Shown: in pieces, positions 7,460-16,800 of the stretch | How positions within the stretch are numbered: position 1 is the first letter of the stretch | How the letters are laid out: every line of letters starts with the position of its first letter | DNA from: a virus | Length of the DNA: 44,431 nucleotides | Strand: one strand, 5' to 3' | Virus record (IMG/VR): IMGVR_UViG_3300002143_000123 | Location: 1 to 44,431 of that record | The notes under the pieces: model-generated | Told to the model about the DNA's origin: nothing | Seen by the model: only the letters and a program-made list of their open reading frames with translations | Databases searched by the model: none | Made by a program: the position numbers and the translations under genes

Positions 7460-9598
7460 ATGTCAGAAGAAAAACCGTTATTTGTTACTTGGGATGAAAA
7501 TGATCCAAAATCCAAAGAAGCAGCATTTGCAAAATCTGCGTATGTTGATTCACTTCATCATACTTCTAAGGCTGGCACAGCTTTTCAAAATATATTACCC
7601 GGAAATATCTCTGTTCGTGAATCATTTGATCGTAGGGATTATGACTTTTTTAGACCAGGCGAGAGTATACCCACTTTAGAAAAAGATATCATTTCTGCAT
7701 GTATGCAAGCCTATGAGCGTATAGGCATAGTTCGTAATGTAATAGATATGATGGCAGAATTTGCTTGTCAGGGCATTGATCTTGTTCACCCAAATGAAAA
7801 AATACAAACCTTTTATAGAGAATGGTTTTCAAAAATAAATGGGGCAGAAAGAACTGAGCGTATTTTAAATATGCTTTATAGATCTGGTAATGTGATTGTA
7901 AAGAGATCAACTGCAAAGTTAAAAAGTCTAGATGTTGAAAATTTGCAAAAAGGTTTAGCAGCAGACATACCAGTTGGAGAATCGATATCTGCTCCAAAAA
8001 ATGAAATACCTTGGGGATATACTATATATAATCCAGTAACCATAGAGGTTTTTGGCGAAGAACTGGTTCCATTTCTTGGGCCAAACTCATTTAGATATGG
8101 CGTTAGAATTCCAGAGTCTTTGTTGAAAAAAATAAAAAATCCACAAGATACTATTGAAAAAGACTTAGTTGCTGGAATTTCTTTGCAAAGTTTAACATCT
8201 GTATCCCAAGGTGGTAAAGCATTGCCTCTTCCGGCAGATAAGACTAGTGCAATTTATTATAAAAGAGATGATTGGCAAGTTTGGGCAAGGCCCATGACAT
8301 ATTGCATACTTGAAGACTTAATGATGCTTAAGAAGATGAAGCTGGCAGATCTTGCAGCATTAGATGGTGCTGTTAGTCACATTCGTGTATGGAAATTAGG
8401 CTCGCTTGAACACAAGATTTTGCCAACAGAAACAGCAATAGGTCGTTTGGCAGATATGCTTATGAACAATGTTGGTGGTGGTTCAATAGATTTAATTTGG
8501 GGTCCAGAATTAGACTTTAAAGAAACATCGACTGATGTTGCAGCTTTCTTAGGTGAAGAAAAATACAAGCCAATTTTAAATGCAATATTTGCTGGATTAG
8601 GTATACCACCATCTTTAACTGGTTTACCAGCAGGACAAGGGTTTTCAAATAACTATATTAGTTTAAGAACATTGATTGAAAGACTTGATTATGGTCGTTC
8701 TTTACTAATTTCGTTTTGGGATAAAGAAATCAAGCTTGTTCAACAAGCTATGGGGTTTAAAGTTGCAGCCCAAATAGTGTTTGATCAACATACGCTTTCT
8801 GACGAAGCTGCTGAAAAAAGATTGCTCATTGATCTTATGGATCGTGATCTTATTAGTGAAGAAGCAATTCAAGAAAGATTTGATCTTATTCCTGAGATTG
8901 AAATGGTTAGAAGAAAGCGTGAAATGCGTAAACGAGAAAGTGGTAAAATACCTAAAAAAGCTGGCCCTTTTCATAATCCACAGTTTGAAAATGATATTAA
9001 AAAGATGTGGGTTCAAATGGGTGTAATGTCACCAAAAGATTTTGGCATAGATGTTCAAACACCACCTGTGGCTAATGAGCTTAAACCTTCTGCTGAAGAT
9101 AATGCTCAAAATCCAAAAGGAATTTCTGGACAAGGAAGACCAGTTGGCATTAAAGATTCTGAAAAAAGAAAAAAGAAAGTCATTGTTCCAAAAACTGCTG
9201 CAAGATTAGTAGATGCAATGGCATGGGCAGAACTTTGCCAGAAGAATATATCTGAGCATGTTAATGCTGCCTATTTATCTTCTTTAAGCAAAAAAAATCT
9301 TAGAGAGCTTTCATCTCAAGAATTTGAAAGTTTAGAAAAAACAAAGTTTCACATACTTTGCCAAATTAAAGCAGACCAAAAAGTAGACAAGGAATTAATT
9401 AAAGAAATAATATCTTCAAGTATGGAAATACCCTTAAAAATAAAGACTATTGTTAGTGTAGCAACTAAAAAATATATAGAAAAAGAAGGCACTCAACCAA
9501 ATACTGAAATGAGAAGAAAGATCGAGGCATCATCAATAGCAATTTACAGAGTAAATGAGATGCCATATGAAAACGGTGATACTGATAACATTGCATAG
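7460..9598 (+). CDS. Portal protein
   Basis: A 712-residue protein directly after the large terminase, the usual portal position. It would form the dodecameric ring at one capsid vertex through which DNA enters and leaves. Portal-like features include a clip/stem-like region around residues 85-140 (ERIGIVRNVIDMMAEFA, then FYREWFSKING) and a central helix-rich part with DYGRSLLISFWDKEIKLVQQ near residue 405. After about residue 490 there is a long charged C-terminal extension with a Lys-rich SEKRKKKVIVPK stretch. Total length is above the usual 400-600. The ATG has GGTG upstream. The 3' end overlaps the next gene by about 30 bases. The assignment rests mainly on position and size. Confidence 0.82.
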   Translation: MSEEKPLFVTWDENDPKSKEAAFAKSAYVDSLHHTSKAGTAFQNILPGNISVRESFDRRDYDFFRPGESIPTLEKDIISACMQAYERIGIVRNVIDMMAEFACQGIDLVHPNEKIQTFYREWFSKINGAERTERILNMLYRSGNVIVKRSTAKLKSLDVENLQKGLAADIPVGESISAPKNEIPWGYTIYNPVTIEVFGEELVPFLGPNSFRYGVRIPESLLKKIKNPQDTIEKDLVAGISLQSLTSVSQGGKALPLPADKTSAIYYKRDDWQVWARPMTYCILEDLMMLKKMKLADLAALDGAVSHIRVWKLGSLEHKILPTETAIGRLADMLMNNVGGGSIDLIWGPELDFKETSTDVAAFLGEEKYKPILNAIFAGLGIPPSLTGLPAGQGFSNNYISLRTLIERLDYGRSLLISFWDKEIKLVQQAMGFKVAAQIVFDQHTLSDEAAEKRLLIDLMDRDLISEEAIQERFDLIPEIEMVRRKREMRKRESGKIPKKAGPFHNPQFENDIKKMWVQMGVMSPKDFGIDVQTPPVANELKPSAEDNAQNPKGISGQGRPVGIKDSEKRKKKVIVPKTAARLVDAMAWAELCQKNISEHVNAAYLSSLSKKNLRELSSQEFESLEKTKFHILCQIKADQKVDKELIKEIISSSMEIPLKIKTIVSVATKKYIEKEGTQPNTEMRRKIEASSIAIYRVNEMPYENGDTDNIA

Positions 9599-10313
9599 AA
9601 GGTACTATGAATTTGTTAATTCGATAAAAAATATTAAATCTAAGGGCGTTTTTGCCAATAATTTTCCAAGTATATTTGTGGTATGGGCAGATCCAGAACC
9701 AAGCAGATATTGGTTATTGAATGAATTGATTGAAGATAAAATAATAGAATTATTAATAACAAGACATATTTTACCAGGAGAAGATTTAAAAGTACCAACA
9801 ACTTTTTATGAGTCAAACAACATAAGACTTGGTTTAGAAAATGTTTTTAGGGTTTACCCAAATTGTTTTTGTATAGTTCAAGCATCAGACATAACTATAA
9901 CTGATTATGGTTTTGATTTAATGATAAATGAAATGAATCGTGGTGCAAATGGTGTTGTTTTTTATTGGTCAGCAAACGCATTTCACACAAACTGTTTTGC
10001 TATATCAAACAACAAAGATTACTGGCCTCCATTTGCAAATAAAAATGACCCAAACATATTAGAATTATTATGGAAAAGAAATTTGGCTTACAAAAAAATA
10101 GATAATTTTTTAACAGCAATGTCTAATTACAACAGAATAGCTTTTGAGCATGATCATATTTCAGAGAACATGATTCCATTTCCTAAAAAATATATTCCAA
10201 AAAATGCTACAATTAATTGTTATGTTTCTGGTAGTATGAGTTTTATCAGAATTGTTTTGAATTTTTTTCGGTGTATTATTTTAGGAGATTGTAATGGCAA
10301 AAATAATTGTTAA
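9567..10313 (+). CDS. Putative GT-A-like glycosyltransferase
   Basis: A protein of about 248 residues from ATG 9567; ATG 9555 is an alternative that adds four. The start MKTVILITLHRR, the strand IFVVWADPE, the ESNNIRLGLENVF helix and CIVQASDITITD follow the order of a GT-A nucleotide-sugar fold, where a DxD-like acidic motif (here SDIT) ends a strand. No closer family is recognised, so substrate and function are open. The gene is inserted between portal and protease genes, an atypical place, and overlaps both neighbours. Such accessory genes often glycosylate virion proteins or modify the host surface. The late-type element GGTGTATTATT lies inside its last codons. Confidence 0.4.
   Translation: MKTVILITLHRRYYEFVNSIKNIKSKGVFANNFPSIFVVWADPEPSRYWLLNELIEDKIIELLITRHILPGEDLKVPTTFYESNNIRLGLENVFRVYPNCFCIVQASDITITDYGFDLMINEMNRGANGVVFYWSANAFHTNCFAISNNKDYWPPFANKNDPNILELLWKRNLAYKKIDNFLTAMSNYNRIAFEHDHISENMIPFPKKYIPKNATINCYVSGSMSFIRIVLNFFRCIILGDCNGKNNC
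10269..10280 (+). promoter_or_regulatory. Late promoter-like element CGGTGTATTATT
   Basis: CGGTGTATTATT followed closely by AGGAG and the ATG at 10294. It is one of at least five near-identical elements before plus-strand structural genes (also 13820, 26282, 29211, 31385). No shared -35 box is seen. It probably drives the small gene at 10294 and the head genes behind it. Confidence 0.45.
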
Positions 10314-10545
10314 TTATGATACTAAAAAATCTAAATTGGAATTTTATTTCAATAATTCTGAAATAGAAGACATATTTTCAATATTTATTTATAGAGATAT
10401 AACAAACAGTTATAAATACACAATGGAAATTGTGAGTGATGATGGAAGACAAACTATAAAAAATGGCGAAATAGTATCACACAAAAATTCTGATTTATTT
10501 TTGAAGAAATTTTTAAACGCTATTGAGGTACAAAACAATGAATAA
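10294..10545 (+). CDS. Hypothetical 83-residue protein
   Basis: An 83-residue product, not recognised. Alternating polar and hydrophobic strands (KLEFYFNN, FSIFIYRD, KYTMEIVSDDGRQ) suggest a small beta-rich fold with a C-terminal helix. No cysteine or membrane motif is present. The ATG has a good AGGAGATTGTA ribosome site and sits just behind a promoter-like element, so it is likely expressed. It overlaps the protease start by 8 bases, which implies co-translation with the head assembly genes. A head-assembly accessory role is only a guess from position. Confidence 0.6.
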   Translation: MAKIIVNYDTKKSKLEFYFNNSEIEDIFSIFIYRDITNSYKYTMEIVSDDGRQTIKNGEIVSHKNSDLFLKKFLNAIEVQNNE

Positions 10546-11974
10546 TATAGCTATTTACAAAGCCGAAATAGAAGATGGCTTAAAAGAAAAAATCTCTTCT
10601 AGTCTTACAATATCGTCTTGTGTAGCAATAGAAGATTGCATTCCTTTTGAAGTTTCAGACTATAAAGCAATTGCTGAAAATAAAGGACAAGTAGATTTAC
10701 ATTATTTAAAATCTATTCTTGTTACAACTGGTTGGAATAAAAACGATGATGTTTTTGATCGTGCAGAAGTTTGGGTAGCAAGAACTAGTCCAGAAGATAA
10801 GCCTTTTAATTATGAGCATGATCAAAGTCAAATAATCGGCCATATAACATCTTGCAATGCAATTAATGTTGATGGTAGTAAAATATCTGACGGTAGCACA
10901 ATAGACGAACTACCTTCTAAATTTCATATTGCAACATCTGCTGTTCTTTACAAGTATTGGGAAGATGCAGAAAAACAACAAAGAATGAATGAAATTCTTT
11001 CTGAAATTTCGCAGGGTAAATGGTTTGTTTCAATGGAAGCTTTATTTACCGCTTTTGACTATGCAATAATCGAAGGTTCAAATTCTAGAGTTGTAGCAAG
11101 AAATGAAGAAACAGCATTTTTAACCAAATATCTTAGGTCTTATGGCGGGAATGGCGTATATAAAGATATGAAAATTGGTAGACTGTTAAAGAATATTACA
11201 TTCTCTGGTAATGGTCTTGTTCGCAAGCCAGCTAATCCAGAAAGTGTTATTTTTCAAGAAACAGAAGCTTTTAAATCAAATTCGGGGTATCATTTAGGTG
11301 AGACTATAGTTTCAAAGGAGATAGATCAAATGAAAGATAATGAGAATCAATTTGAGGACATGCAAAAACAACTTGAAGACCTCAATGTTTCGTTGGCTGA
11401 AGCCAATAAGAAAGTTGAAGATTTTCATGCTGAATCTGGCATGTTGAACAAAGAAAAAGAAAACATGTCCAATCAATTGGCAGAAGCTAAAAAGATGCTT
11501 GAAGAACTCAAGTCTTCTTATGATGCTGTGTCCAATGAGCTTGGCACTATGAAGAAAGACAAAAAAGCAAATGACCGTCTTTCTATGGTAATGGAAAAGA
11601 TGGGCATGAATAAAGATGAGGCTATTAATGTAGTCAATTCTTTAGAAACTCTTGCTGATGAAGCTTTTGCTTCAAGCGTAAGCTATCAGTCTGAGTACAT
11701 GAACAAAAAAATGTCTGATTATAAAAAAGCTGGCTCTGAAGTAGAAGTTGAAATTGAAACTAAAGATCCTTCTGAAAAGAAGGATATGCAGAATCAAGAA
11801 GAAGACAATATGGAAGAAGATCCAGCAGAAAGCAAAGCCTCAATTTCCGTTTTGGATACCGCAGAAGTTAAGAATGATGCTGCTCTTGCAACTTCTGAGG
11901 TGGCTAGTGAAGTCAGGCAAGTAGCATCGCAAATTGCTTCGTATTTTGGTTTAGACAAACACGCCACAGCATAA
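10538..11974 (+). CDS. Prohead protease fused to scaffold
   Basis: A 478-residue protein that would cut scaffold and capsid precursors during head maturation. Residues 1-220 look like a herpesvirus/HK97-type serine protease: H94 in NYEHDQSQIIGHI and S165 in WFVSMEALF are the likely catalytic His and Ser. Residues about 265-370 are coiled coil, rich in Lys/Glu, and the acidic C-terminus matches a scaffold. The chosen start is ATG 10538 with GAGG 9 bases upstream; an in-frame TTG at 10523 lacks this. Inside the gene, AAAGGAG at 11314-11320 precedes an in-frame ATG at 11330, so a separate scaffold may be made. It overlaps the previous gene by 8 bases and leads into the decoration gene. Confidence 0.82.
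   Translation: MNNIAIYKAEIEDGLKEKISSSLTISSCVAIEDCIPFEVSDYKAIAENKGQVDLHYLKSILVTTGWNKNDDVFDRAEVWVARTSPEDKPFNYEHDQSQIIGHITSCNAINVDGSKISDGSTIDELPSKFHIATSAVLYKYWEDAEKQQRMNEILSEISQGKWFVSMEALFTAFDYAIIEGSNSRVVARNEETAFLTKYLRSYGGNGVYKDMKIGRLLKNITFSGNGLVRKPANPESVIFQETEAFKSNSGYHLGETIVSKEIDQMKDNENQFEDMQKQLEDLNVSLAEANKKVEDFHAESGMLNKEKENMSNQLAEAKKMLEELKSSYDAVSNELGTMKKDKKANDRLSMVMEKMGMNKDEAINVVNSLETLADEAFASSVSYQSEYMNKKMSDYKKAGSEVEVEIETKDPSEKKDMQNQEEDNMEEDPAESKASISVLDTAEVKNDAALATSEVASEVRQVASQIASYFGLDKHATA
11330..11974 (+). CDS. Nested in-frame scaffold product
   Basis: An internal start within the protease gene would give a 214-residue protein identical to its C-terminal part. AAAGGAG at 11314-11320 lies 9 bases before the ATG at 11330, a stronger ribosome site than that of the full gene. 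The product is a coiled coil (FEDMQKQLEDLNVSLAEANK and following) with an acidic, Ala/Ser-rich tail, as expected of a head scaffold. Lambda C/Nu3 is a well-known precedent for a scaffold made from inside a protease gene. Expression of this form is inferred from the ribosome site only. Confidence 0.55.
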   Translation: MKDNENQFEDMQKQLEDLNVSLAEANKKVEDFHAESGMLNKEKENMSNQLAEAKKMLEELKSSYDAVSNELGTMKKDKKANDRLSMVMEKMGMNKDEAINVVNSLETLADEAFASSVSYQSEYMNKKMSDYKKAGSEVEVEIETKDPSEKKDMQNQEEDNMEEDPAESKASISVLDTAEVKNDAALATSEVASEVRQVASQIASYFGLDKHATA

Positions 11975-11987
11975 GGAGAGAAATCTA

Positions 11988-12458
11988 ATGGCAATTAAAC
12001 CAGACCGCTTGATTAATGAAACCGACATTTCGTTGGTTTGTAATGATGTCCACGAAAAAGGCACAGTTCTTATTTATGGAACTGCTGCCTCTGGTGCTGG
12101 CATTGAAACCCCAGGTCTTTGCAGCTATCAATCTGGTAGTCCTTCGGGCTATAAGGTTGCTGGTCTTAGCTTGGCAAACTTTGTTGACATTGATCAAACA
12201 AGGGTTCACCGTAACTTTCACAAAGATGAACAAATAATTGGCGAAAAAGCACCACTTCTTCGGAAAGGTTATGTTGTTACCAATAAGGTAACTGGTAGCC
12301 CCACCGTTGGTGATAAAGCTTATTTGACAGTTAGTGGTTTGTTAACCCCAACTGTTTCCGCTAGTGGTGGTGAAGTTGCCACTCCTAGAGTTGGAACTTT
12401 TGCTGGTGCAAAAGACGAAAATGGTTATGTTAAAGTTTATGTTGAACTTCCAAACTAA
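11988..12458 (+). CDS. Head decoration or capsid-stabilising protein
   Basis: A 156-residue, Gly/Ser/Thr-rich, beta-type protein located between protease/scaffold and major capsid genes, where phages usually encode a decoration protein (lambda gpD position). It has a repeated barrel-like pattern (KGTVLIYGTAAS, RKGYVVTNKVTGSPTVGDKA, YLTVSGLLTPT) and an end with VGTFAGAKDENGYVKVYVEL, typical of DUF2190-like phage head proteins, which protect expanded capsids. It has no signal peptide. The start is well supported by ATAAGGAGAG 8 bases upstream. It ends 17 bases before the capsid gene, whose leader has a nearly identical AATAAGGAGAGA ribosome site, suggesting matched high expression. Confidence 0.7.
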   Translation: MAIKPDRLINETDISLVCNDVHEKGTVLIYGTAASGAGIETPGLCSYQSGSPSGYKVAGLSLANFVDIDQTRVHRNFHKDEQIIGEKAPLLRKGYVVTNKVTGSPTVGDKAYLTVSGLLTPTVSASGGEVATPRVGTFAGAKDENGYVKVYVELPN

Positions 12459-12475
12459 TAAGGAGAGATAAGAAC

Positions 12476-13468
12476 ATGAAAAAGCCAACACCCGAAATGA
12501 TTGAATTGCTTAAACAGTCTGGAAGCAATCAATTTGAACATGCGACTGCTGCTCAAGCCGAACTTGCAAAGGCACTAACCCTTCCTTTGCGACAAGGCGT
12601 TCTCAATGGTGACATCATTGGTGGCATCTTTGAACCTATCAATTTCCAGCCAGGTACATCTATTGAATTCCCATTAGATTTCCTTGCTCCTGGTTCTGAA
12701 AAAGATTTCGTTGCTTATACGATTCCTTCTCAGGGCAAGATTCCAGAACGACATGTTGAAGGCGACTTCGTAATGGTTCCAACTTTCGAAGTTGGTTCCT
12801 CTATCGACTTCTCCTTGCGATATGCTAGGGATGCTCGTTGGGATCTAGTTGGTCGTGCTCTTCAAGTTCTTGAAGCCTCCTTTGTTCGTAAAATGAACAA
12901 CGATGGCTGGCACACTATCCTCGCTGCTGGCGTAGGTCGTGGAATTGGCGTTTATGACGCTGCTGCCACAGATGGCGTTTTCAGCAAGAGGCTTGTAGCT
13001 CTTATGAAAACCTCTATGCGTAGGAATGGTGGTGGTAATAGCACCTCCGTTAATCGTGGTAAGCTTACTGACCTATATCTCTCTCCAGAATCTATGGAAG
13101 ATTGTCGTAGTTGGGATATTGGTGAAGCTGACGATTTCACAAGGCGTGAAATTTTCGTAAGTCAAGACTATGGTTTGACCAAAGTTTTTGGCGTAAACCT
13201 TCACGACATCGATGAACTCGGTGTTGGTCAAGCTTATAATGACTACTATGAAAATGTTCTTAGCGGAACTTTTTCTGACGGCAAATTGGAAATTGCTATC
13301 GGTCTTGATCTTGAAAAAGCAGACAGCTTTGTTATGCCTGTTCGTCAGGATATCGAAGTGTTTGAAGACCCAACTTTCCATCGTCAGCGTAGAATGGGTA
13401 TGTATGGTTTCGGAGAACACGGCTTCGCTGTTCTTGATAACCGTAGGGTACTTATTGGTCAACTCTAA
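12476..13468 (+). CDS. Major capsid protein (HK97 fold)
   Basis: A 330-residue protein expected to form the capsid shell. It follows the protease and decoration genes and is followed by a strong terminator, matching a highly expressed capsid gene. Features include a helical N-terminus (ELLKQSGSNQFEHATAAQAE), an extended region with ARDARWDLVGRALQVLEAS like the HK97 spine helix, and a C-terminal P-domain-like ending with FGEHGFAVLDNRRVLIGQL. Length fits uncleaved or lightly processed HK97-fold capsid proteins. Codon choice looks richer in C-ending codons than in neighbours, as expected for high expression. The ATG at 12476 has AAGGAGAG upstream. Confidence 0.88.
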   Translation: MKKPTPEMIELLKQSGSNQFEHATAAQAELAKALTLPLRQGVLNGDIIGGIFEPINFQPGTSIEFPLDFLAPGSEKDFVAYTIPSQGKIPERHVEGDFVMVPTFEVGSSIDFSLRYARDARWDLVGRALQVLEASFVRKMNNDGWHTILAAGVGRGIGVYDAAATDGVFSKRLVALMKTSMRRNGGGNSTSVNRGKLTDLYLSPESMEDCRSWDIGEADDFTRREIFVSQDYGLTKVFGVNLHDIDELGVGQAYNDYYENVLSGTFSDGKLEIAIGLDLEKADSFVMPVRQDIEVFEDPTFHRQRRMGMYGFGEHGFAVLDNRRVLIGQL

Positions 13469-13492
13469 GACCATGTTTTTAAAAAAAAATAG

Positions 13493-13524
13493 CGACTCCA
13501 GTATTTACTGGGGTCGTTTTTTTT
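13493..13524 (+). terminator. Intrinsic terminator after the capsid gene
   Basis: An 11-bp stem (CGACTCCAGTA pairing with TACTGGGGTCG, one G-U) followed by eight T. It ends the head operon directly after the major capsid gene. Confidence 0.92.
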
Positions 13525-13530
13525 AATACA

Positions 13531-13564
13531 ATAGCATAGGATAAAATCTTAAGGAGAATGCTAT
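13531..13564 (+). promoter_or_regulatory. Possible hairpin around the start site of the next gene
   Basis: ATAGCAT (13531-13537) and ATGCTAT (13558-13564) are perfect 7-base arms flanking the AAGGAG ribosome site, and the 3' arm covers the first two bases of the start codon at 13563. It could form a hairpin that tunes translation. An AT-rich segment in the loop may also contain a -10 box. Confidence 0.3.
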
Positions 13565-13814
13565 GAGTAAAGAACCTAATATTTTTGAAAAAGCTGCCAA
13601 TTTTGCAAAAGCTGCTGTTAAGCATGTTGCTTCTGGTATGCCAAAAGTTACAGATGAGCAATTAAAAATTAGACTTAATGTTTGTGACACATGTCCAGAA
13701 GTCAATAAAGACAATCCAAATTGGACATGTACAAAATGTGGATGCAACTTGAAGATAAAAGCTAGTTGGGCTACTCAAGATTGCCCCATTAAAAAGTGGC
13801 CAGCCATTACTTAA
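13563..13814 (+). CDS. Small zinc-ribbon protein
   Basis: An 83-residue protein with cysteines C41, C44, C56, C59, C61 and C74. C41-x2-C44 and C56-x2-C59 form a likely zinc ribbon (NVCDTCPEV, then WTCTKCGC), followed by NLKIKASWATQDCPIKKW. Small proteins with this pattern are common near structural genes of environmental phages, but their function is unknown. Residues 1-25 are an amphipathic Ala/Lys-rich helix. The ATG has AAGGAG upstream, sitting between inverted repeats. It lies right after the capsid terminator, so it starts a new transcription unit. Confidence 0.7.
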   Translation: MSKEPNIFEKAANFAKAAVKHVASGMPKVTDEQLKIRLNVCDTCPEVNKDNPNWTCTKCGCNLKIKASWATQDCPIKKWPAIT

Positions 13815-13819
13815 TAGAT

Positions 13820-13830
13820 GGTGTATTTAT
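13820..13830 (+). promoter_or_regulatory. Late promoter-like element GGTGTATTTAT
   Basis: GGTGTATTTAT immediately before TTGGAGA and the ATG of the large collagen-like fibre at 13849. It belongs to the same family of elements as 10269, 26282, 29211 and 31385. Confidence 0.5.
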
Positions 13831-13848
13831 CTTTGGAGAAAACAAAAT

Positions 13849-16800
13849 ATGCACTTCCAAAGAAACATAACAAGAATACAAGATCAAGACGACTTTTCTG
13901 GAGTACCAGCCTCTGGACAAGCCGTTTTTTTTGATGGTGAAAATTTTATCACATCAGATATTTTTGGAAATCAAGGATCACAAGGCGATCAGGGTTCCCA
14001 AGGAAATCAAGGCATTCAAGGAATGATTGGTGTTCAAGGACATCAAGGGCAAATGGGAGAACAGGGTTTCCAAGGAAACCAAGGCGACCAAGGAGATCAA
14101 GGAGAACAGGGTAATCAAGGACCACAAGGGGAACAAGGTTATCAAGGTTATCAAGGTTTTCAAGGGCAACAAGGTTTTCAAGGAAACCAAGGTCAGCAAG
14201 GGTCACAAGGTGATCAAGGTTTTCAAGGAGAACAAGGCGAACAAGGGGATCAAGGATCTCAAGGGGAACAGGGTTTTCAAGGACAAGGTTTTCAAGGTGA
14301 TCAAGGGGAACAAGGTCATCAAGGCAATCAAGGTGAACAGGGCGATCAAGGATTTCAAGGTAATCAAGGATTTCAAGGTAATCAAGGAGATCAAGGTGAA
14401 CAAGGATTCCAAGGAAATCAAGGAGAACAGGGATTTCAAGGTTTTCAAGGAGATCAGGGAAATCAAGGTTCACAGGGTGAACAAGGTTCACAAGGTGATC
14501 AAGGGTTCCAAGGAGAACAAGGTAATCAGGGTGAGCAAGGTTTCCAAGGAGATCAAGGTTTCCAAGGAGATCAAGGTTTTCAAGGTTTTCAAGGTGAACA
14601 AGGGTTTCAAGGAGAACAAGGTTTTCAAGGAAATCAGGGCGAACAAGGTTTCCAAGGCGAACAGGGTGAGCAAGGAGAACAAGGAAATCAAGGAGATCAA
14701 GGAGATCAAGGTTGGCAGGGTGAACAAGGTTCACAAGGAGATCAGGGAAATCAAGGTGATCAAGGATCACAAGGTTATCAGGGATTACAAGGCGATCAAG
14801 GCAATTATGGAAATCAAGGCGACCAAGGATATCAGGGAGCAACTGGTAGCTTTGGCGGTGTAACAGTTGAATATAAAATAGATACAAATAATTATTCAAT
14901 CAACGACCCAGGCGACAACTACATAAGATTTAACAATGCTTCTCTTGCATCAGCTACGCATCTTATAATTGATGATAATCCAAATAATGCAAATATTGAT
15001 TTATCTTTATTCTTAAACACCATAGCTGCTTCAACAAGCACTATGAAAGGTCATTTTAAACTATCTAAGAAAAATGACTCTACAGTATTTGCACTTTACA
15101 CTATAAGCAATTCCTCAGAAGAAGAGCCTAGCTTCTTTGATGTTACAGTTTCTTATTTATCTGGAAGTGGAACATTTTCTAACGATGATGAAGTATTGCT
15201 CACTTTTGCAAGAACTGGTGATAAGGGTGATACTGGCTATCAGGGATATCAAGGAATAAATAGAGGCATATATACTGCTAGTGCTACTGCCCCATCATCT
15301 CCAGATGCTGGTGATATGTGGTTAGATACAACGACAGGCATTATATACATATTTATATATGATGGCGTTACTGGAATTTGGATTCAACCTATTGGATCTA
15401 TAGGGTCACAAGGTTATCAAGGAGTACAAGGTGCTGGTTCTCAAGGAAGTCAGGGCTTGCAGGGGCTACAAGGTCTTCAAGGTTTTCAAGGATATCAAGG
15501 CTTTCAAGGTGACCAAGGTTATCAGGGTTTTCAAGGGCAACAAGGTTATCAGGGCGAACAAGGTGAACAGGGTGGCATAGGATCTCAAGGAAGTTATGGT
15601 GATCAAGGTTATCAGGGAGATCAAGGAGATCAAGGATATCAAGGACATCAAGGATTCCAAGGATCTCAAGGGAATCAAGGTGGACAAGGTGATCAGGGTT
15701 ATCAAGGTGAAGTTCCATTTTCATACATAGGCACTTGGTCTTCATTAACAACATATGTTTTAAATGATGCGGTTACATACCAGGGTTCGTTTTATCAATT
15801 AGTAAACATTGGTGCTTGGTCATTAGGTTCTTCGCCACCAAATAATGGTTGGGCGTTATTGGTGTCTAAAGGGGATCAAGGGAATCAAGGAAATCAAGGT
15901 GAACAAGGTGAACAAGGTGATCAAGGATATCAAGGAAGTCAAGGCAATCAGGGCGTAATAGGCAATCAAGGATTCCAAGGATTCAAAGGTGAACAGGGCG
16001 ATCAAGGCTATCAAGGATATTTTGGTTTACAAGGATCTCAAGGCAGACAAGGCAGACAAGGTGATCAAGGTGATCAAGGATATCAAGGTTATCAGGGTGA
16101 ACAAGGAGAACAAGGAGAACAAGGAAATAGGGGATATCAAGGATATCAAGGACATCAAGGATATCAAGGACATCAAGGAGAACAAGGAGAACAAGGAAAT
16201 AGGGGTAATCAAGGTTACATAGGCTATCAAGGATCTCAAGGAAGACAAGGTACGCAAGGAGAACAGGGAGATCAGGGTTATCAAGGTTTTAGTGGGTATC
16301 AAGGATTGCAAGGAAGACAAGGTTTTCAAGGCTATCAAGGAAATCAAGGTCTTCAAGGAGATCAAGGAGAACAGGGTTTTCAAGGTTTTCAAGGTTTTCA
16401 AGGTATTCAAGGGAACCAAGGAAGCCAAGGTATTCAAGGGCATCAGGGATATCAAGGTTATCAAGGTCAGACAGGATCTGGTGTTAACATTAGAGGTTCT
16501 GACACTTGGGAAAACATATTTAATGTTGAAACTTCTGGTGCTAGTCTTGGCGATGTTTGGATAATTACAGACACTGAACAAGGAACTGCAACAGAAGGAT
16601 GTCCAAACCCATCTGTTGGTATTGCTGCTATTGGTAATGGTTTAGCATACACTGGCAATGCTCCTATCTATTGGAACAATGTTGGCTCTATTAGAGGACC
16701 ACAAGGTTCTCAAGGTATTCAAGGCGTTCAAGGATTTCAAGGCGATCAAGGCAATCAAGGAAATCAAGGAATTATTGGATATCAGGGAGAGCAAGGTTTC

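Noticed and set aside
13949-16600. Long antisense and out-of-frame ORFs rich in Leu, Ile or Lys across the first collagen-like gene
   Set aside because: They are by-products of the nine-base repeat, with monotonous composition and no ribosome sites. The plus-strand frame encodes coherent domains throughout.
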